Source: Apostichopus californicus (Eukaryota > Echinodermata > Holothuroidea > Aspidochirotida > Stichopodidae). Taken from it: 33,499 bases of DNA. This document shows, piece after piece, positions 32,880 to 33,499 of the stretch. The number at the start of each line of letters is the position of its first letter. Position 1 is the stretch's first letter. The notes beneath the pieces were generated by a model. It saw only the letters and a program-made list of their open reading frames with translations. It was not told where the DNA came from and did not search any database. Made by a program: the position numbers and the translations under genes. The stretch is taken from positions 1 through 33,499 of the forward strand of contig JAIPMN010003197.1 of the NCBI GenBank assembly GCA_020650975.1. Direction: 5' to 3'.

Positions 32880-33000
32880 TACATTTGTGCAAGAATTAAA
32901 TGTTGACCGCAAATGACCTTTGACCTCCACCAATTTCAATAGGGTTCTTGTACTCAACAAGCTGAATCTGCATAGTGCATACCATGTATAAACTTCAACA
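32880..33000. repeat. Dispersed repeat copy with DR1-like motif
   Basis: GACCGCAAATGACCTTTGACC followed by TCCACCAATTTCAATAGGG and TTCTTGTACTCAACAAG. Same family as the copies at 13300-13800 and about 17100. Limits approximate. Confidence 0.6.
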
Positions 33001-33462
33001 AAGATGTACTTTTACCATTACCATCACATAGATTCCTTTTGCCTTCGACAAGGAATCAAAAAGCAAAGAAGGAAGTTTAAGGAACTCTGAAGATATTTAG
33101 AAAGAAAGTGAAAGCCAACTCATTCCTGAAATGAAAACAAAAACAGTACTTACAGTACAGTAGTTTCCTATTTTTCAAAAGCTGAATCATAAAATTTTCT
33201 CCAAAATTAAGCTGGTTTGGATATCAACTACAATGGACTCATATCTCTGTCAGTCTCCAAACAATAAAAAAATGTGAAAATAAATACTGATGTCTAGGAT
33301 CAATAGTATTTAAAACATGGAAGAAGCTGAAAGGTTGAAACAAGTTCTGACAATTACTGTAGGTGTATAAGTACTTTCATTAGCCTTAACGAATAAGGGG
33401 TTAATCAACGGTCTAGCGTGCGTTACTCACAGGATTAATGCACGATCGGGGATAATGCAAGC

Positions 33463-33491
33463 GATGCACGAGGGCGGAGCCCGAGTGCATC
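33463..33491. repeat. Short inverted repeat at the right window edge
   Basis: GATGCACGAGGGC (33463-33475) and GCCCGAGTGCATC (33479-33491) form a 13-base stem with two central mismatches around a 3-base loop. Related words (AATGCACGATCGGG, ATAATGCAAGCG) just left of it suggest the start of a GC-rich repeat that runs out of the window. Confidence 0.7.
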
Positions 33492-33499
33492 CAGCGATA

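Overview
This is eukaryotic genomic DNA: AT-rich, intron-rich and full of repeats. It carries one recognisable gene, on the minus strand. Seventeen exons (16 well placed and one tentative) spread over positions 2037-29499 can be joined with GT/AG junctions and consistent phases into a 3,048-base, 1,016-codon open frame. The product is a SIPA1-like (SIPA1L/SPAR family) Rap GTPase-activating protein. The window holds the C-terminal part of the Rap-GAP domain, including the catalytic asparagine segment, then the linker domain, the PDZ domain and a long serine-rich tail. The start of the gene lies beyond position 33499. The expected C-terminal coiled coil was not found, so the gene probably also continues left of position 1. 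No plus-strand gene could be supported.

The organism looks like a marine invertebrate deuterostome, most likely an echinoderm. The evidence is the gene's close match to vertebrate SIPA1L proteins together with the repeat content: dispersed repeats carrying TGACCTTTGACCTCCACC, tRNA-derived SINEs, and 3' tails of the type GTAAAGCGC..GCTATATAA..TTATTATT. Species-level placement is not possible from sequence reading alone.

Layout from left to right: an 85-bp satellite array (1-830); the tail exons Q to L (2037-6870); PDZ exons K and J (7850-8684); linker exons I and H (9712-10534); a 4.6-kb intron with T-rich tracts and dispersed repeats; exon G (15152-15372); a 4.7-kb intron containing a 17-bp tandem array with higher-order structure (18322-19006); Rap-GAP exons F and E (20111-21557); a 3.7-kb intron with a 379-bp hAT-type element and a large inverted repeat carrying a hammerhead-like motif; Rap-GAP exons D, C, B and A (25295-29499), with a SINE between C and B; then a purine-rich minisatellite (29641-30747), a 166-bp duplication, a tRNA-like element and a fold-back sequence in the upstream intron.

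The most unusual signals are: (1) two separate exons (K and N) whose 3' ends, with their splice donors, are tandemly copied into the downstream intron; the copy of exon N is an intact, in-frame 51-bp candidate cassette exon; (2) a hammerhead-ribozyme-like sequence with a palindromic ACGT helix III at the end of a long inverted repeat, as in Penelope-like elements; (3) a roughly 1-kb polypyrimidine, AG-poor array on the transcribed strand just upstream of the exon A acceptor; (4) a 17-bp satellite organised into alternating 64/81-bp blocks.
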